A DNA stretch of 18,287 nucleotides from Betaproteobacteria bacterium (lineage in GTDB: Bacteria; Pseudomonadota; Gammaproteobacteria; Burkholderiales; SG8-41). The DNA is taken from positions 1-18,287 of the forward strand of contig JAIOOZ010000418.1 in the NCBI GenBank assembly GCA_021414185.1, given 5' to 3'. Under the pieces are notes generated by a model that had not been told where the DNA came from, did no database searches, and saw only the letters and a program-made list of their open reading frames with translations. Shown here one piece after another: positions 1-7,618 of this stretch (positions within the stretch are counted from its first letter, which is position 1; every line of letters starts with the position of its first letter). The translations under genes were made by a program, and so were the position numbers.

Positions 1-720
1 CCGGAAACCCTTGGACTCCAGCAAGCGCTGGATGGACTCGCGCGCGTCAGGCTTGAAATTATGCTCTACGGTGATCACGCGGACCTGGTACTTCGCAAAA
101 TCGAAAGTCTCGAGAATATCGAATTCGCTGCCCTCGGTGTCGACGGACAGATAGTCGATCGACTCGGGCGCGCCGTGCTCCGATAACAAATCGTTAAGCG
201 AAACGGTATCGACCATGTGTGTCTCCGCGTCGATCAAGCGGGACTCCGCATGCATATCATTCCCGGCAAAGCTCTTGAGCGACGATAATTCCGGATACCG
301 GTTGGCCGCCAGGAATTCAAGCTGCTTGCCCGACTCCCGCCACACGCACCGATAATCGACAGCAGCGCTTCTGTTCGCACGCAGCGGGTCGCGCCAGCCG
401 GGGAAAGGTTCGGCGAGAATACCGCGCCACCCGAGGTTTTTCTCAAGGTGATAGGTGTTACTCAGAAACACGCCATCAGCAGCGCCGAACTCGACGAAAA
501 ACCCGTTTTTTCTGTCAGCCAGTTTATAGGTGACATACAGGTCCTGCAGCAGGTGGGCCTTCGATTGCGGAAATCGCGTCAGGCAGTGCGCGAGTAAACC
601 GAGTGCGTCATGATTGACGGCAGCGCGCTCCTGGACGCCGTGATGCGCCAACAGGTAGTCCCACAGATAGATCAGTCCGGTTTCAGTGTAAATACTCGGC
701 AGATGGTGCTTTTTTTTCAA
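1..720 (-). CDS. FkbM family methyltransferase (partial, C-terminus off the left edge)
   Basis: The reading frame is open from 720 to base 1, giving 240 residues with the C-terminus missing. It reads VEFGAADGVFLSNTYHLEKN at about residues 76-95, the glycine-rich SAM-binding loop of class I methyltransferases. It continues with LAEPFPGW near 102-109 and YLSVDTEGSEFDILE near 190-205, the FkbM signature. FkbM enzymes usually O-methylate sugars or other small hydroxyl acceptors; the substrate here is unknown. The likely start is TTG at 718-720, sharing bases with the TGA stop of the upstream TPR-glycosyltransferase (717-719) and preceded by AGGGA seven bases upstream. This implies translational coupling. 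No ATG lies in frame nearby. Family assignment is firm; the start codon is inferred. Confidence 0.88.
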   Translation of the reverse strand, partial: MKKKHHLPSIYTETGLIYLWDYLLAHHGVQERAAVNHDALGLLAHCLTRFPQSKAHLLQDLYVTYKLADRKNGFFVEFGAADGVFLSNTYHLEKNLGWRGILAEPFPGWRDPLRANRSAAVDYRCVWRESGKQLEFLAANRYPELSSLKSFAGNDMHAESRLIDAETHMVDTVSLNDLLSEHGAPESIDYLSVDTEGSEFDILETFDFAKYQVRVITVEHNFKPDARESIQRLLESKGFR

Positions 721-2135
721 GGTGCAATCCCTGGTAAATGCATGCTCATCGTTTTGAACCTGGCCGCGACATCCGTCATCAGATCATGCCAGTTGCCGCC
801 CGGCGGCTGGCGGAATATGCGCATCGTCGGATACCACGGCGAATCTTCCCTCCCCAGCAACCACTGCCACGCGCTGTCACCGCGCGTCAGCAACCATACC
901 GGCTTGCCCAAAGCGCCGGCGAGATGCGCGACCGAAGTGTCGATACTGATGACGAGATCGAGCTGCTCGATCAAGGCCGCGGTCTCCAGCAGGTCGCCGC
1001 ATTCGTCCATCGCATCGAACAGCGGCCATTTCACGTATTCCAGTTGTCGCGCATCTTCGTTTTTCTGCAGGCTCACGAAATGCGCGCCGCCGGCATCCAG
1101 CAACGGCGCAAAAGCCTGCAGCCGCGTGCTGCGCCGCGACTCCGTCAGGGTGCGCTTCGCGCCCGCCCACACCAGCCCCACCCGCGGACGCGCGACCGCT
1201 TCCAGCTTCGCGGCCCAGGTCTGCCGCAGGTCCGCCGCCACCCGCACATAAGGCACTTCCCGCGGCACCGTTTCGAGCCGGGTTTCGAACAAATGCGGCA
1301 AACTCATCAGCGGGCAGTGCCGGTCGAAAGTTCCATCGGTCAGAATTTCGTCCTGCGAGATCACCTCATCGACCCCGGCCATCGCGCGCATCAGGCGCAC
1401 CAGCGGCGCGGCGCAATAGACCATGACGCGCTGCGCGCCGCGGCCCTTCAACAGCGGCAGGTAGCGCATCATCATGACGCAGTCGCCCAGCCCCTGCTCA
1501 GTCCAGACGAGCAGACGCTTGCCCGCCAGCGGCTCGCCTTGCCACCGCGGCGCGTCCTTCATGCGATCGAACAGGTCGCGCGCGGAACTCACGTGCCGTG
1601 GATCCGCCCCTTCATAACGCTGCTCATAGAGCGCGAATCCAGGGCCGTATTCGCTACGCAACAAATGGAGCAGCGCATCGTTGAGCCGTGCAGAGGTGTA
1701 TGCCGGATCCAGCCGCATTGCTTCCTGATAGCTCGCCGCGGCTTCGTCGTAGCGGCCCTGGGCTTTCAGCGCGTTGCCGAGATTGTTCTGCGCCCCGGCG
1801 AAATCGGCCTTGAGCGCCAGCGCGCGGCGATACTGCTGTTCGGCTTCACGCGGACGGTTCAGCTCGCGCAGGGCCTCGCCGAGATTGTTCAGAAAAAACG
1901 GGTTGTCCGGACTCAACGCAATTGCGCGCCCGATCAACTTTACCGCCCTGTCGTAATTGCCATCCTTGTGCGCAATTGCGCCCAGCAGATGAAGCGCATC
2001 GAAGCTGCCGGCATCCGTGTCGAGCACATCGCGGCAAATGCTCGCGGCCTCCGTCATCCGCCCCGCGCCGTAGTGCTGCCGCGCAATTTGCAGCACCTGC
2101 TTGGCAGTCGCGATCTGAGGTTCTTCGGCTCGCAT
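717..2135 (-). CDS. TPR-repeat glycosyltransferase (GT9/heptosyltransferase-like C-terminal domain)
   Basis: A 472-residue protein. Tetratricopeptide repeats fill about residues 10-155, with typical lines such as NLGEALRELNRPREAEQQYR. A glycosyltransferase domain of the ADP-heptose:LPS heptosyltransferase-like (GT9) type follows at about 195-455. Its landmarks are LLVWTEQGLGD near 208-218, VGLVWAGAK near 319-327 and ISIDTSVAHLAGALGKPVW near 396-414. This last segment is the conserved nucleotide-sugar-binding region and is intact, unlike in the paralogue ending at 4842. The protein is predicted cytoplasmic, with no signal peptide or membrane segment. It is the third of three related TPR-glycosyltransferases in the leftward run. 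Its stop overlaps the TTG start of the FkbM gene. The ATG at 2135 has no clear ribosome-binding site. Donor and acceptor sugars are unknown. Confidence 0.87.
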   Translation of the reverse strand: MRAEEPQIATAKQVLQIARQHYGAGRMTEAASICRDVLDTDAGSFDALHLLGAIAHKDGNYDRAVKLIGRAIALSPDNPFFLNNLGEALRELNRPREAEQQYRRALALKADFAGAQNNLGNALKAQGRYDEAAASYQEAMRLDPAYTSARLNDALLHLLRSEYGPGFALYEQRYEGADPRHVSSARDLFDRMKDAPRWQGEPLAGKRLLVWTEQGLGDCVMMMRYLPLLKGRGAQRVMVYCAAPLVRLMRAMAGVDEVISQDEILTDGTFDRHCPLMSLPHLFETRLETVPREVPYVRVAADLRQTWAAKLEAVARPRVGLVWAGAKRTLTESRRSTRLQAFAPLLDAGGAHFVSLQKNEDARQLEYVKWPLFDAMDECGDLLETAALIEQLDLVISIDTSVAHLAGALGKPVWLLTRGDSAWQWLLGREDSPWYPTMRIFRQPPGGNWHDLMTDVAARFKTMSMHLPGIAP

Positions 2136-2210
2136 GGGAACGGAAAGTGTACTACGGCCGCAGCAGCCGGGCCGCCGGCCTGCGGCTTGCGCCCGCCGCG
2201 GACCGTATGA

Positions 2211-3113
2211 TCAGCAAAGCGACGCCAATTCCGCGTGCACCTGTTCGACCACTGTTGCCCAATCTCCAGGGGCCGGCTGCCGGCACAGCCTGACCGACGG
2301 GTACCACGGACTGGCGGCCGGCACGCGCTGCCAGCGCCAGTCGGCGTCGTGGGGCAACATGATCCAGGCCTTGCGGCCGAGGGCGCCGGCTAAATGCGCC
2401 ACGGTGTTGTCTACGGTAACCACGCCGTCGAGAGCCTGCAAAAGCGCCGCCAGCCCCTCCATGTCCTCCAGCGCTTCTGCGAAATTCAATACGTCTGCGC
2501 CGCACGATGCTTTGATTTCGGCCAACTCGTCGCCCGCAACGCGCTCCAGACTGATAAATTTAATGCGTGGAATTGCAAGCAACGGCATGAGTTCGCGCAG
2601 CGGCATCGAGCGCAGATCGCGGCGCGTCTTCGCAGTGCCGCCGCGCCACGAAATTCCAACGCAGTAAGCGCCGCCCCGGGCCGCCAGTTCGGCACGCCAT
2701 TGCGCGGCGCGCGCCGGATCGGCGCGCAGATAGCCGGAGTGCGCCGGAAATTCATCGGTGTTCCGCCGCAACAGACGCGGCAGGCTGCCGATCGCGATCT
2801 GCGCCTCGATCTGCGGGTATTCCGCCAGCCAGCGGCGATCGCCGTCACGTGGAGCGCCATGCACACTGGCGGCGGGGAATGAACGCGCGAACAAGCCCGC
2901 CAACCGCGTATCGCATTCGATGACACAGGGTATTTCCCGCGCGAGCAAATCCGGCACGCACGCGGCGAACATCATTTCATCGCCCAGCCCCTGCTCGCCG
3001 TAAACCAGCAAGGCGGCGGCGCCGCGCAGTGCTTTGCCCTGCCACGCAGGATAAGGAAAAACGCGCGGCGCGGCGCCGGTGCCGCGCGCGTTGCGCTTTT
3101 CGTTGTCTTCCAA
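2211..3113 (-). CDS. Glycosyltransferase half (GT9-like) of a TPR-glycosyltransferase split by a stop codon
   Basis: A 300-residue open stretch holding only the catalytic domain found at the C-terminus of both paralogues in this window. Visible landmarks are LLVYGEQGLGDEMMFAACVP near 35-54, VGISWRGGTAKTRRDLRSMP near 153-172 and VTVDNTVAHLAGALGRKAW near 233-251. All conserved motifs look intact. The only nearby start is TTG at 3111-3113, nine bases after the TAA that ends the TPR half, in the same reading frame and without a clear ribosome-binding site. It therefore looks like the downstream part of one gene of about 625 codons, not an independent gene. If it is expressed, this would need re-initiation or stop readthrough. 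The GT9-like assignment is secure; whether the product is made is not. Confidence 0.75.
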   Translation of the reverse strand: MEDNEKRNARGTGAAPRVFPYPAWQGKALRGAAALLVYGEQGLGDEMMFAACVPDLLAREIPCVIECDTRLAGLFARSFPAASVHGAPRDGDRRWLAEYPQIEAQIAIGSLPRLLRRNTDEFPAHSGYLRADPARAAQWRAELAARGGAYCVGISWRGGTAKTRRDLRSMPLRELMPLLAIPRIKFISLERVAGDELAEIKASCGADVLNFAEALEDMEGLAALLQALDGVVTVDNTVAHLAGALGRKAWIMLPHDADWRWQRVPAASPWYPSVRLCRQPAPGDWATVVEQVHAELASLC

Positions 3114-3122
3114 CCCGCGCGC

Positions 3123-4088
3123 TTAATCGCCGCTGCCGAGCTTGGCGAGTCCGCGGTTCCAGCGATATTCGCTTTCCGCGGGATAAGCGGCAATCAATTT
3201 TTCGTAATGGGCGAGCGCCGCCTGGAGCTGCCCCTGCTCGGCCAAAGCAAGGCCGAGGTTGGCCTGCGCCCCCACGGAAGACGGGTCGAGTTCGATTGCG
3301 CGCTCGAAATACTGCTGCGCGCGGCGCGGGTCGCCGAGGTGCGCCAAATACATCAAGCCCAGGTTGGTGCATGCCGCCGCGTAACCGGGGCTGAGTTCGA
3401 GCACGCGCTCATACGCCGCAATCGCGCCCGGCAGGTCGCCGCAACGGCTGCGAACCAGCGCTGACTCGAAATGTATATCCGCATCGCTTGGCGCGACACG
3501 CAATGCATGTTCAATGTGCGCGAGCGCCGCGGCGGCGGCACCCGCCTCGCGCTCCAGGCGCGAGAGGCCCAGTCTCGCGGCCGCGCAATCCGGCGCGTGC
3601 GCAAGGGCAACCTCGTAGCAATCGCGCGCATCCTCGCTCTGACCAAGCACAATGTGCTCTGCGGCTTGTGCAGCCCAGGCCTCAGCGTCGTCGGGATCCA
3701 AATCGGTCGCCCGTGCAAACCCGGCGAGCGCTGCCTGGTGCCGGCCCAATGCACGCGCTGCGCGTGCCCCGCACAAATGAGCAGCCGAAAAACCGCCACG
3801 CAAAGCGAGTGCGGCCCCGGCGTGCGCAAAGGCGGCGCGGGGATCGCCGCGCATGAGCGCGAGTCCTGCGCGCAAACATTCCAATTCGGCGCGGTCACGC
3901 TGCACGGGCTCGCTCAGCAGCGCGTCGACTCCGGCCGCATCATGAGCGGCGAGCAGACGCAAGCCGCTATCGAACCACGCTGAAGGCCGGTACGCGCTGT
4001 CGGGCAATGCGGTGGCGGCTGGATTCAGCGCAGTTTTACCACGCCCCGCGAACAATGAATGCCAAAGCCGGGAAAGCCCGCTCAGCAT
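3123..4088 (-). CDS. TPR-repeat protein (N-terminal half of a split TPR-glycosyltransferase)
   Basis: A 321-residue protein that is almost entirely tetratricopeptide repeats, for example TNLGLMYLAHLGDPRRAQQY followed by FERAIELDPSSVGAQANLGL. It ends at GLAKLGSGD followed by TAA. Its N-terminus (MLSGLSRLWHSLFAGRGK) resembles that of the 4842-6587 paralogue (MLTNLISRLFSSHSPR), which supports the ATG at 4088 and a common origin. In both paralogues the repeats run directly into the glycosyltransferase domain; here a stop interrupts that link and the same frame then continues into the 2211-3113 segment. Alone it would be a scaffold without catalytic activity. It lies 40 bases downstream of the GT8-like gene in the same leftward run. 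Confidence 0.8.
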   Translation of the reverse strand: MLSGLSRLWHSLFAGRGKTALNPAATALPDSAYRPSAWFDSGLRLLAAHDAAGVDALLSEPVQRDRAELECLRAGLALMRGDPRAAFAHAGAALALRGGFSAAHLCGARAARALGRHQAALAGFARATDLDPDDAEAWAAQAAEHIVLGQSEDARDCYEVALAHAPDCAAARLGLSRLEREAGAAAAALAHIEHALRVAPSDADIHFESALVRSRCGDLPGAIAAYERVLELSPGYAAACTNLGLMYLAHLGDPRRAQQYFERAIELDPSSVGAQANLGLALAEQGQLQAALAHYEKLIAAYPAESEYRWNRGLAKLGSGD

Positions 4089-4128
4089 GCAACGCGGTCA
4101 GCCGCGATGCGGGGTTCGCGCGGCATGT

Positions 4129-4806
4129 TCATTTGCGTTGCTCGACGTTCAGCATGTCCTGCCGCGCGGCCCGCCACTCGTCCGCGTACTCGCAATCGCG
4201 GTACTCCTGAAAGTACGGCCCGCCCAGGGTGTAATGCACCAGTGACACATCGCGGTTCGGCGCGTTGTAGCCAACGAGGTGATTCCAGCGCGCCGGAATT
4301 TCACCGATCAGTTCGTCGTTCGCCAGCCATTTGAATTGATGGAGTTCGAGGCCCGATGCAGTATTAACGTAGTCGGGCGTCAGCGCGCGGCACTGCGCGT
4401 TGTTGAACAGCATCACGCTCGACCAGTTTTTCTTCTGGTATGCGGTTTGCGGCTGATCTAGAAATTTGCGGGTCTCTTTGGGCACGTGGTCGTGCTTTAC
4501 TACCATGACCGCATAGCGCTCGTCGCGCAGCGCATACAGTTTCTCAATGTCGTCGAGCACCAGCATGTCGCAGTCCATGAATATGGACCAGCCCTGGTAG
4601 TCGGACAGAAAGGGCGTCAGAAACCGCGAAAACGAAAAATCGGTCGACTGCAGCGGATGGCGTTCGCGCGTCAACACGCCTTTCAACTCGCTCAACATCA
4701 CCGGCACTACCGCCACCGGCACCGATGCCCTGGCATGAATGCTGTGGGCCAACACGCTGTACGCGGCCGCCTCGCGCGGGTCGTAGCCGATAAAAACTTT
4801 GATCAT
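4129..4806 (-). CDS. Small glycosyltransferase, GT8-like, with DxD motif
   Basis: A 225-residue protein opening MIKVFIGYDPREAAAYSVLA, the typical first strand and nucleotide-binding turn of GT-A-fold transferases. WSIFMDCDMLVLDD at about residues 73-86 contains the D78-C-D80 metal/nucleotide-sugar motif. HYTLGGPYF near 191-199 supplies the C-terminal histidine seen in GT8-type enzymes. It should transfer a sugar from a nucleotide-sugar donor in the cytoplasm; donor and acceptor are unknown. It sits between two TPR-glycosyltransferases, 35 bases after one and 40 before the next, so it is probably co-transcribed. The ATG at 4806 fits the family's usual N-terminus, although no strong ribosome-binding site is visible. 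Confidence 0.82.
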   Translation of the reverse strand: MIKVFIGYDPREAAAYSVLAHSIHARASVPVAVVPVMLSELKGVLTRERHPLQSTDFSFSRFLTPFLSDYQGWSIFMDCDMLVLDDIEKLYALRDERYAVMVVKHDHVPKETRKFLDQPQTAYQKKNWSSVMLFNNAQCRALTPDYVNTASGLELHQFKWLANDELIGEIPARWNHLVGYNAPNRDVSLVHYTLGGPYFQEYRDCEYADEWRAARQDMLNVEQRK

Positions 4807-4841
4807 GAAGTGCTGCCGTAGTGGTTAATCGGACCGGAAGT

Positions 4842-6587
4842 TCAGGCCATCTTACGCAATGATTGCGCGACATCATCAATAACCGCGCCCCATTCTCCAT
4901 ACACGGACTGCCGGAACACGCGCACCGAAGGATACCAAGGCATCTCCTGCCCGGCAATTCCATAGCGCCATTCGGGACTGTACGGCGCCATCACCCATAC
5001 CGGCGTGCCGAGCGCGCCCCCCCGGGGAATAACGGCGGTGCACACGCTGATTACAAGATCGAGGGCCGTGACCAGCGCCACCGCCTGCTCGTAGTCGGCG
5101 CGTACTTCGTCCCAACTGTGCACCGTGACGCCCGTGGCCGCGCGCAGTTCATCAATTTCAGCGCAACAGTCGGTATATTGGAGGTCGACGAAGTGCGCGC
5201 CTTCCATCTGCAGGATCGGCAGCCATTGCGCAAGCGGCATGGAGCGCACCGGGCGCCGCGATTTGTGCGTGCCGCCCTGCCATGAGATGCCCACTTTGAG
5301 GCCGGGCCCAAGCGCGGCGAGACGCTCCCGCCATGCCGCGACCGCCTGCGGATCGGCGCGCAAATAGCCGCTGTGCTGCGGGAAATCCGCGCGCGCGCGG
5401 CGCAAGTACTGCGGCAGGCTGCCGATCGAGCTTTGCAGGTCGATGCCCATCTCGCCGGCACCGGCGGGCAGCGACTTATCCGGGTTCGTTGCACGAACCA
5501 CGGTTTGCGAAAACGAGCGCCGGAACAGCTTCTCAAGCTTGGGGGAGCACTCGATCACGCAATTCGCGCCCGCGGCCACCACGTCCGGAATGCAGGACGC
5601 GAACATGATCTCATCACCCAGGCCCTGCTCCGCGTAGACGAGCAATTTTTTACCCGCCAACGCGCCGCCGTCCCAGTTCGCACCCTCCGCAGCTCGTGGC
5701 CGGCGGTCGGCGCCCAGCAGCCGCAATTCGTAGTCCGGCCAGCCGCGTGCGAAGTCGTGCTGCAGCAAATAAGCAAGCGAGCGGTGCCAGATGGCCAGCG
5801 TGAAATCAGGCTTGAGCACGATGGCCGCGTCATAAGCCGCGATCGCCTCGTCGAGCCGCCCGAGATCCTGATACACGATGCCGAGATTGTTCAGGAGCTC
5901 GGCATCGGCGCCGTCGATCGCACGCACGGTCAGGTAGTGCTGCAGCGCCTCTTGCGGGCGGTGCAGTTTCTGCAGCACCAGCCCAAGGCATTTGAGCGCT
6001 TCGGTGCGCCTTGGTGTCTGCGCTAAAACTGCCTGCAGCAATGCCTGCGCTTCTTCATAGCGTTCGAATTCGATAAAGGACAACGTCAGGTTTTTCAGCA
6101 GGTCGGGAATTTCCGGCGCAAGCGCATACGCACACTCGAATCGCAACAACGCCTGCTCGCTCGCGCCGGCCGCCTGCCAGATCAGGCCCAGATTGCAATG
6201 CGCCGCGGCGTTGCCAGGGTCCAGGCGCAGCGCCTGTTCGTAACTTGCAATGGCGGCCTGCCGCTCTTCGAGCATGAGAAATACGTTGCCGCGTGCCGCA
6301 TGGGCAGCGGCGAAATCCGGCCTCGCGGCAAGCGCGCGATCGAGATGGGCCGCCGCGTCGGTGAAATTTCCACCCTCGCCCAGCAGCGCCCCCAGCAGGT
6401 AATGCGCGTCGGCATGCTGCGCATCGATTTTGAGCGCGTCGCGGTAATTATTTTCCGCGACAGCGCGCTCACCGGCCTGCTGACTGCGATACCCACGCTG
6501 CAGCAAGTCGTCGATGGCGCCGCGCGCGGTTTCCGGCGAACGCGGCGAGTGCGAAGAAAACAGGCGCGAAATTAAATTGGTCAGCAT
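4842..6587 (-). CDS. TPR-repeat glycosyltransferase (GT9-like), with an altered conserved motif
   Basis: A protein of 581 residues with tetratricopeptide repeats over about 25-285 and a GT9-like glycosyltransferase domain over about 312-575. Landmarks are LLVYAEQGLGDEIMFASCIP, VGISWQGGTHKSRRPVRSMP and PEWRYGIAGQEMPWYPSVRV. I chose the ATG at 6587 because MLTNLISRLF matches the start of the paralogue at 4088; a GTG at 6608 would add seven residues. Where the two paralogues read DTSVAHLAG and DNTVAHLAG, this one reads CTAVIPRGG (residues 516-524). The expected histidine and leucine of HLxG are replaced by proline and arginine, so catalysis may be impaired. It is the first gene of the leftward glycan run, and its promoter must lie in or near 6590-6700. 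Confidence 0.85.
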   Translation of the reverse strand: MLTNLISRLFSSHSPRSPETARGAIDDLLQRGYRSQQAGERAVAENNYRDALKIDAQHADAHYLLGALLGEGGNFTDAAAHLDRALAARPDFAAAHAARGNVFLMLEERQAAIASYEQALRLDPGNAAAHCNLGLIWQAAGASEQALLRFECAYALAPEIPDLLKNLTLSFIEFERYEEAQALLQAVLAQTPRRTEALKCLGLVLQKLHRPQEALQHYLTVRAIDGADAELLNNLGIVYQDLGRLDEAIAAYDAAIVLKPDFTLAIWHRSLAYLLQHDFARGWPDYELRLLGADRRPRAAEGANWDGGALAGKKLLVYAEQGLGDEIMFASCIPDVVAAGANCVIECSPKLEKLFRRSFSQTVVRATNPDKSLPAGAGEMGIDLQSSIGSLPQYLRRARADFPQHSGYLRADPQAVAAWRERLAALGPGLKVGISWQGGTHKSRRPVRSMPLAQWLPILQMEGAHFVDLQYTDCCAEIDELRAATGVTVHSWDEVRADYEQAVALVTALDLVISVCTAVIPRGGALGTPVWVMAPYSPEWRYGIAGQEMPWYPSVRVFRQSVYGEWGAVIDDVAQSLRKMA

Positions 6588-6646
6588 CACGTTGGCGGCG
6601 GGTGGCACGGGGCTTGCTGCAGCATACTACAGCAACCGCCGCGCTA

Positions 6647-6676
6647 TTGACGCGGCAATCCCTCCAGCTTGATAAT
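6647..6676 (+). promoter_or_regulatory. Candidate sigma-70 promoter for the rightward FkbM/oxygenase genes
   Basis: TTGACG (6647-6652) and GATAAT (6671-6676) each match five of six consensus positions and are separated by 18 bases. They lie in the divergent gap, ahead of the FkbM start at 6776 or 6731. If used, transcription would begin near 6683, which argues against the upstream in-frame ATG at 6602. No equally good promoter is seen for the opposite direction. Confidence 0.5.
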
Positions 6677-6683
6677 GTAAACG

Positions 6684-6700
6684 TTTCTTTTTTAAAGAAA
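6684..6700. repeat. AT-only inverted repeat in the divergent intergenic gap
   Basis: TTTCTTT-TTT-AAAGAAA is a perfect seven-base inverted repeat around a three-base centre, made only of A, T and one G or C per arm in otherwise GC-rich surroundings. It begins about seven bases after the candidate -10 element, so it would lie at the start of the transcript or act as a protein-binding site. Function is not shown. Confidence 0.4.
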
Positions 6701-6775
6701 ACTCGTCACGGGCAGGCGTCCGCCGGCATTATGACCGTGCTCGTTCACAAGGCCGTTCCCCGTCACAATTTACCC

Positions 6776-7618
6776 ATGAACGTCTTTCGCGTACTGCTGT
6801 GGCCGTGGCACAACTTGCGGCGTTCCGCCGGCGCCCAAACGGCACCGCCGGCGCCGCAGATTTCGCTCGAGCAATACGAAATGCTGGAGCCGCACCAGAC
6901 CGTCAATGACGGCACCACCGAGGTGGCGTACGCGACTCCCAACGTATTCACCAAGTGGCGCGTCGATTCGCTGTTTACCAAGGAACCCGACACCATCGAA
7001 TGGATCAGGGGATTCCAGGCGGACGAAGTTTTCGTCGACATCGGCGCCAACGTCGGTATGTACACGATATGGGCGGCCAAAACACGCGGGGTACGCACGT
7101 TTGCGTTCGAGCCGGAGTCGCAGAACTACGCGCTGCTTTGCCGCAACATCGTACTCAACGGTTTGACGGAATACGTCACCGCCTACTGCCTCGCGCTGAG
7201 CGACTCCGCCAGCTATTCGCTGCTGCATCTGAGCCAGTTCCAGATCGGCGGTTCGTGCCACTCGTTCGGCGAAAAGGTCGACCACCGGCTGGAACATCGC
7301 GACACCCTGCTGTCGCAAGGCTGCGTCTCGACCACCCTCGACCTGCTGGTGGACAAAGGCGTCGTGCCGGCGCCCAACCACATCAAGATCGACGTCGACG
7401 GACTCGAGCACAAGGTGCTCGACGGCTGCCGTGGCGTGCTCGCCGACCCGCGGCTGAAATCAGTGCTGGTGGAAATCAACACCAATCTGGAACAACACCG
7501 CAAGATCATTGCCGACATGAAGTCGCTCGGGTTCGGTTATTCCGAGCAGCAGGCGGCGCAGGCGCAACGCACTGAAGGCGCATTCAAGGGCGTCGGAAAC
7601 TATGTATTCGTCCGTTGA
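6776..7618 (+). CDS. FkbM family methyltransferase
   Basis: A 280-residue class I SAM-dependent methyltransferase. EVFVDIGANVGMYTIWAAK at about residues 84-102 is the SAM-binding loop, FAFEPESQNYALLCRN (109-124) supplies the acidic ribose-binding residue, and IKIDVDGLEHKVLDG is the FkbM C-terminal signature. It probably O-methylates a sugar of the glycan built by the neighbouring transferases. The ATG at 6776 gives a natural N-terminus (MNVFRVLLWPWHNL). ATG 6731 and ATG 6602 are in frame, but the latter lies upstream of the candidate promoter. The last 17 bases overlap the start of the oxygenase gene, so the two are likely translated together. The family call is firm and the start is moderately sure. 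Confidence 0.86.
   Translation: MNVFRVLLWPWHNLRRSAGAQTAPPAPQISLEQYEMLEPHQTVNDGTTEVAYATPNVFTKWRVDSLFTKEPDTIEWIRGFQADEVFVDIGANVGMYTIWAAKTRGVRTFAFEPESQNYALLCRNIVLNGLTEYVTAYCLALSDSASYSLLHLSQFQIGGSCHSFGEKVDHRLEHRDTLLSQGCVSTTLDLLVDKGVVPAPNHIKIDVDGLEHKVLDGCRGVLADPRLKSVLVEINTNLEQHRKIIADMKSLGFGYSEQQAAQAQRTEGAFKGVGNYVFVR

Larger units (their letters stand above)
2211..4088 (-). pseudogene. TPR-glycosyltransferase interrupted by one in-frame TAA (3123-3125)
   Basis: Read as one unit, this frame gives TPR repeats, then GSGD-stop-ARGLEDNEK, then a complete GT9-like domain, with no shift of frame. The 4842-6587 paralogue reads QHDFARGWPDYELRL at this position and the 717-2135 paralogue reads RSEYGPGFALYEQRY. 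The stop thus sits exactly where the others carry F or Y, and TAT or TAC to TAA is a single change. The rest of both halves is intact. This may be a recent nonsense mutation, a functional split gene, or a sequencing error. Confidence 0.7.

Noticed and set aside
738..2210. Plus-strand open frame of 490 codons opposite the TPR-glycosyltransferase gene
   Set aside because: It lies wholly opposite a gene with clear TPR and glycosyltransferase motifs. Its translation is rich in Arg, His and Gln with no domain pattern, as expected of the antisense of a GC-rich gene.
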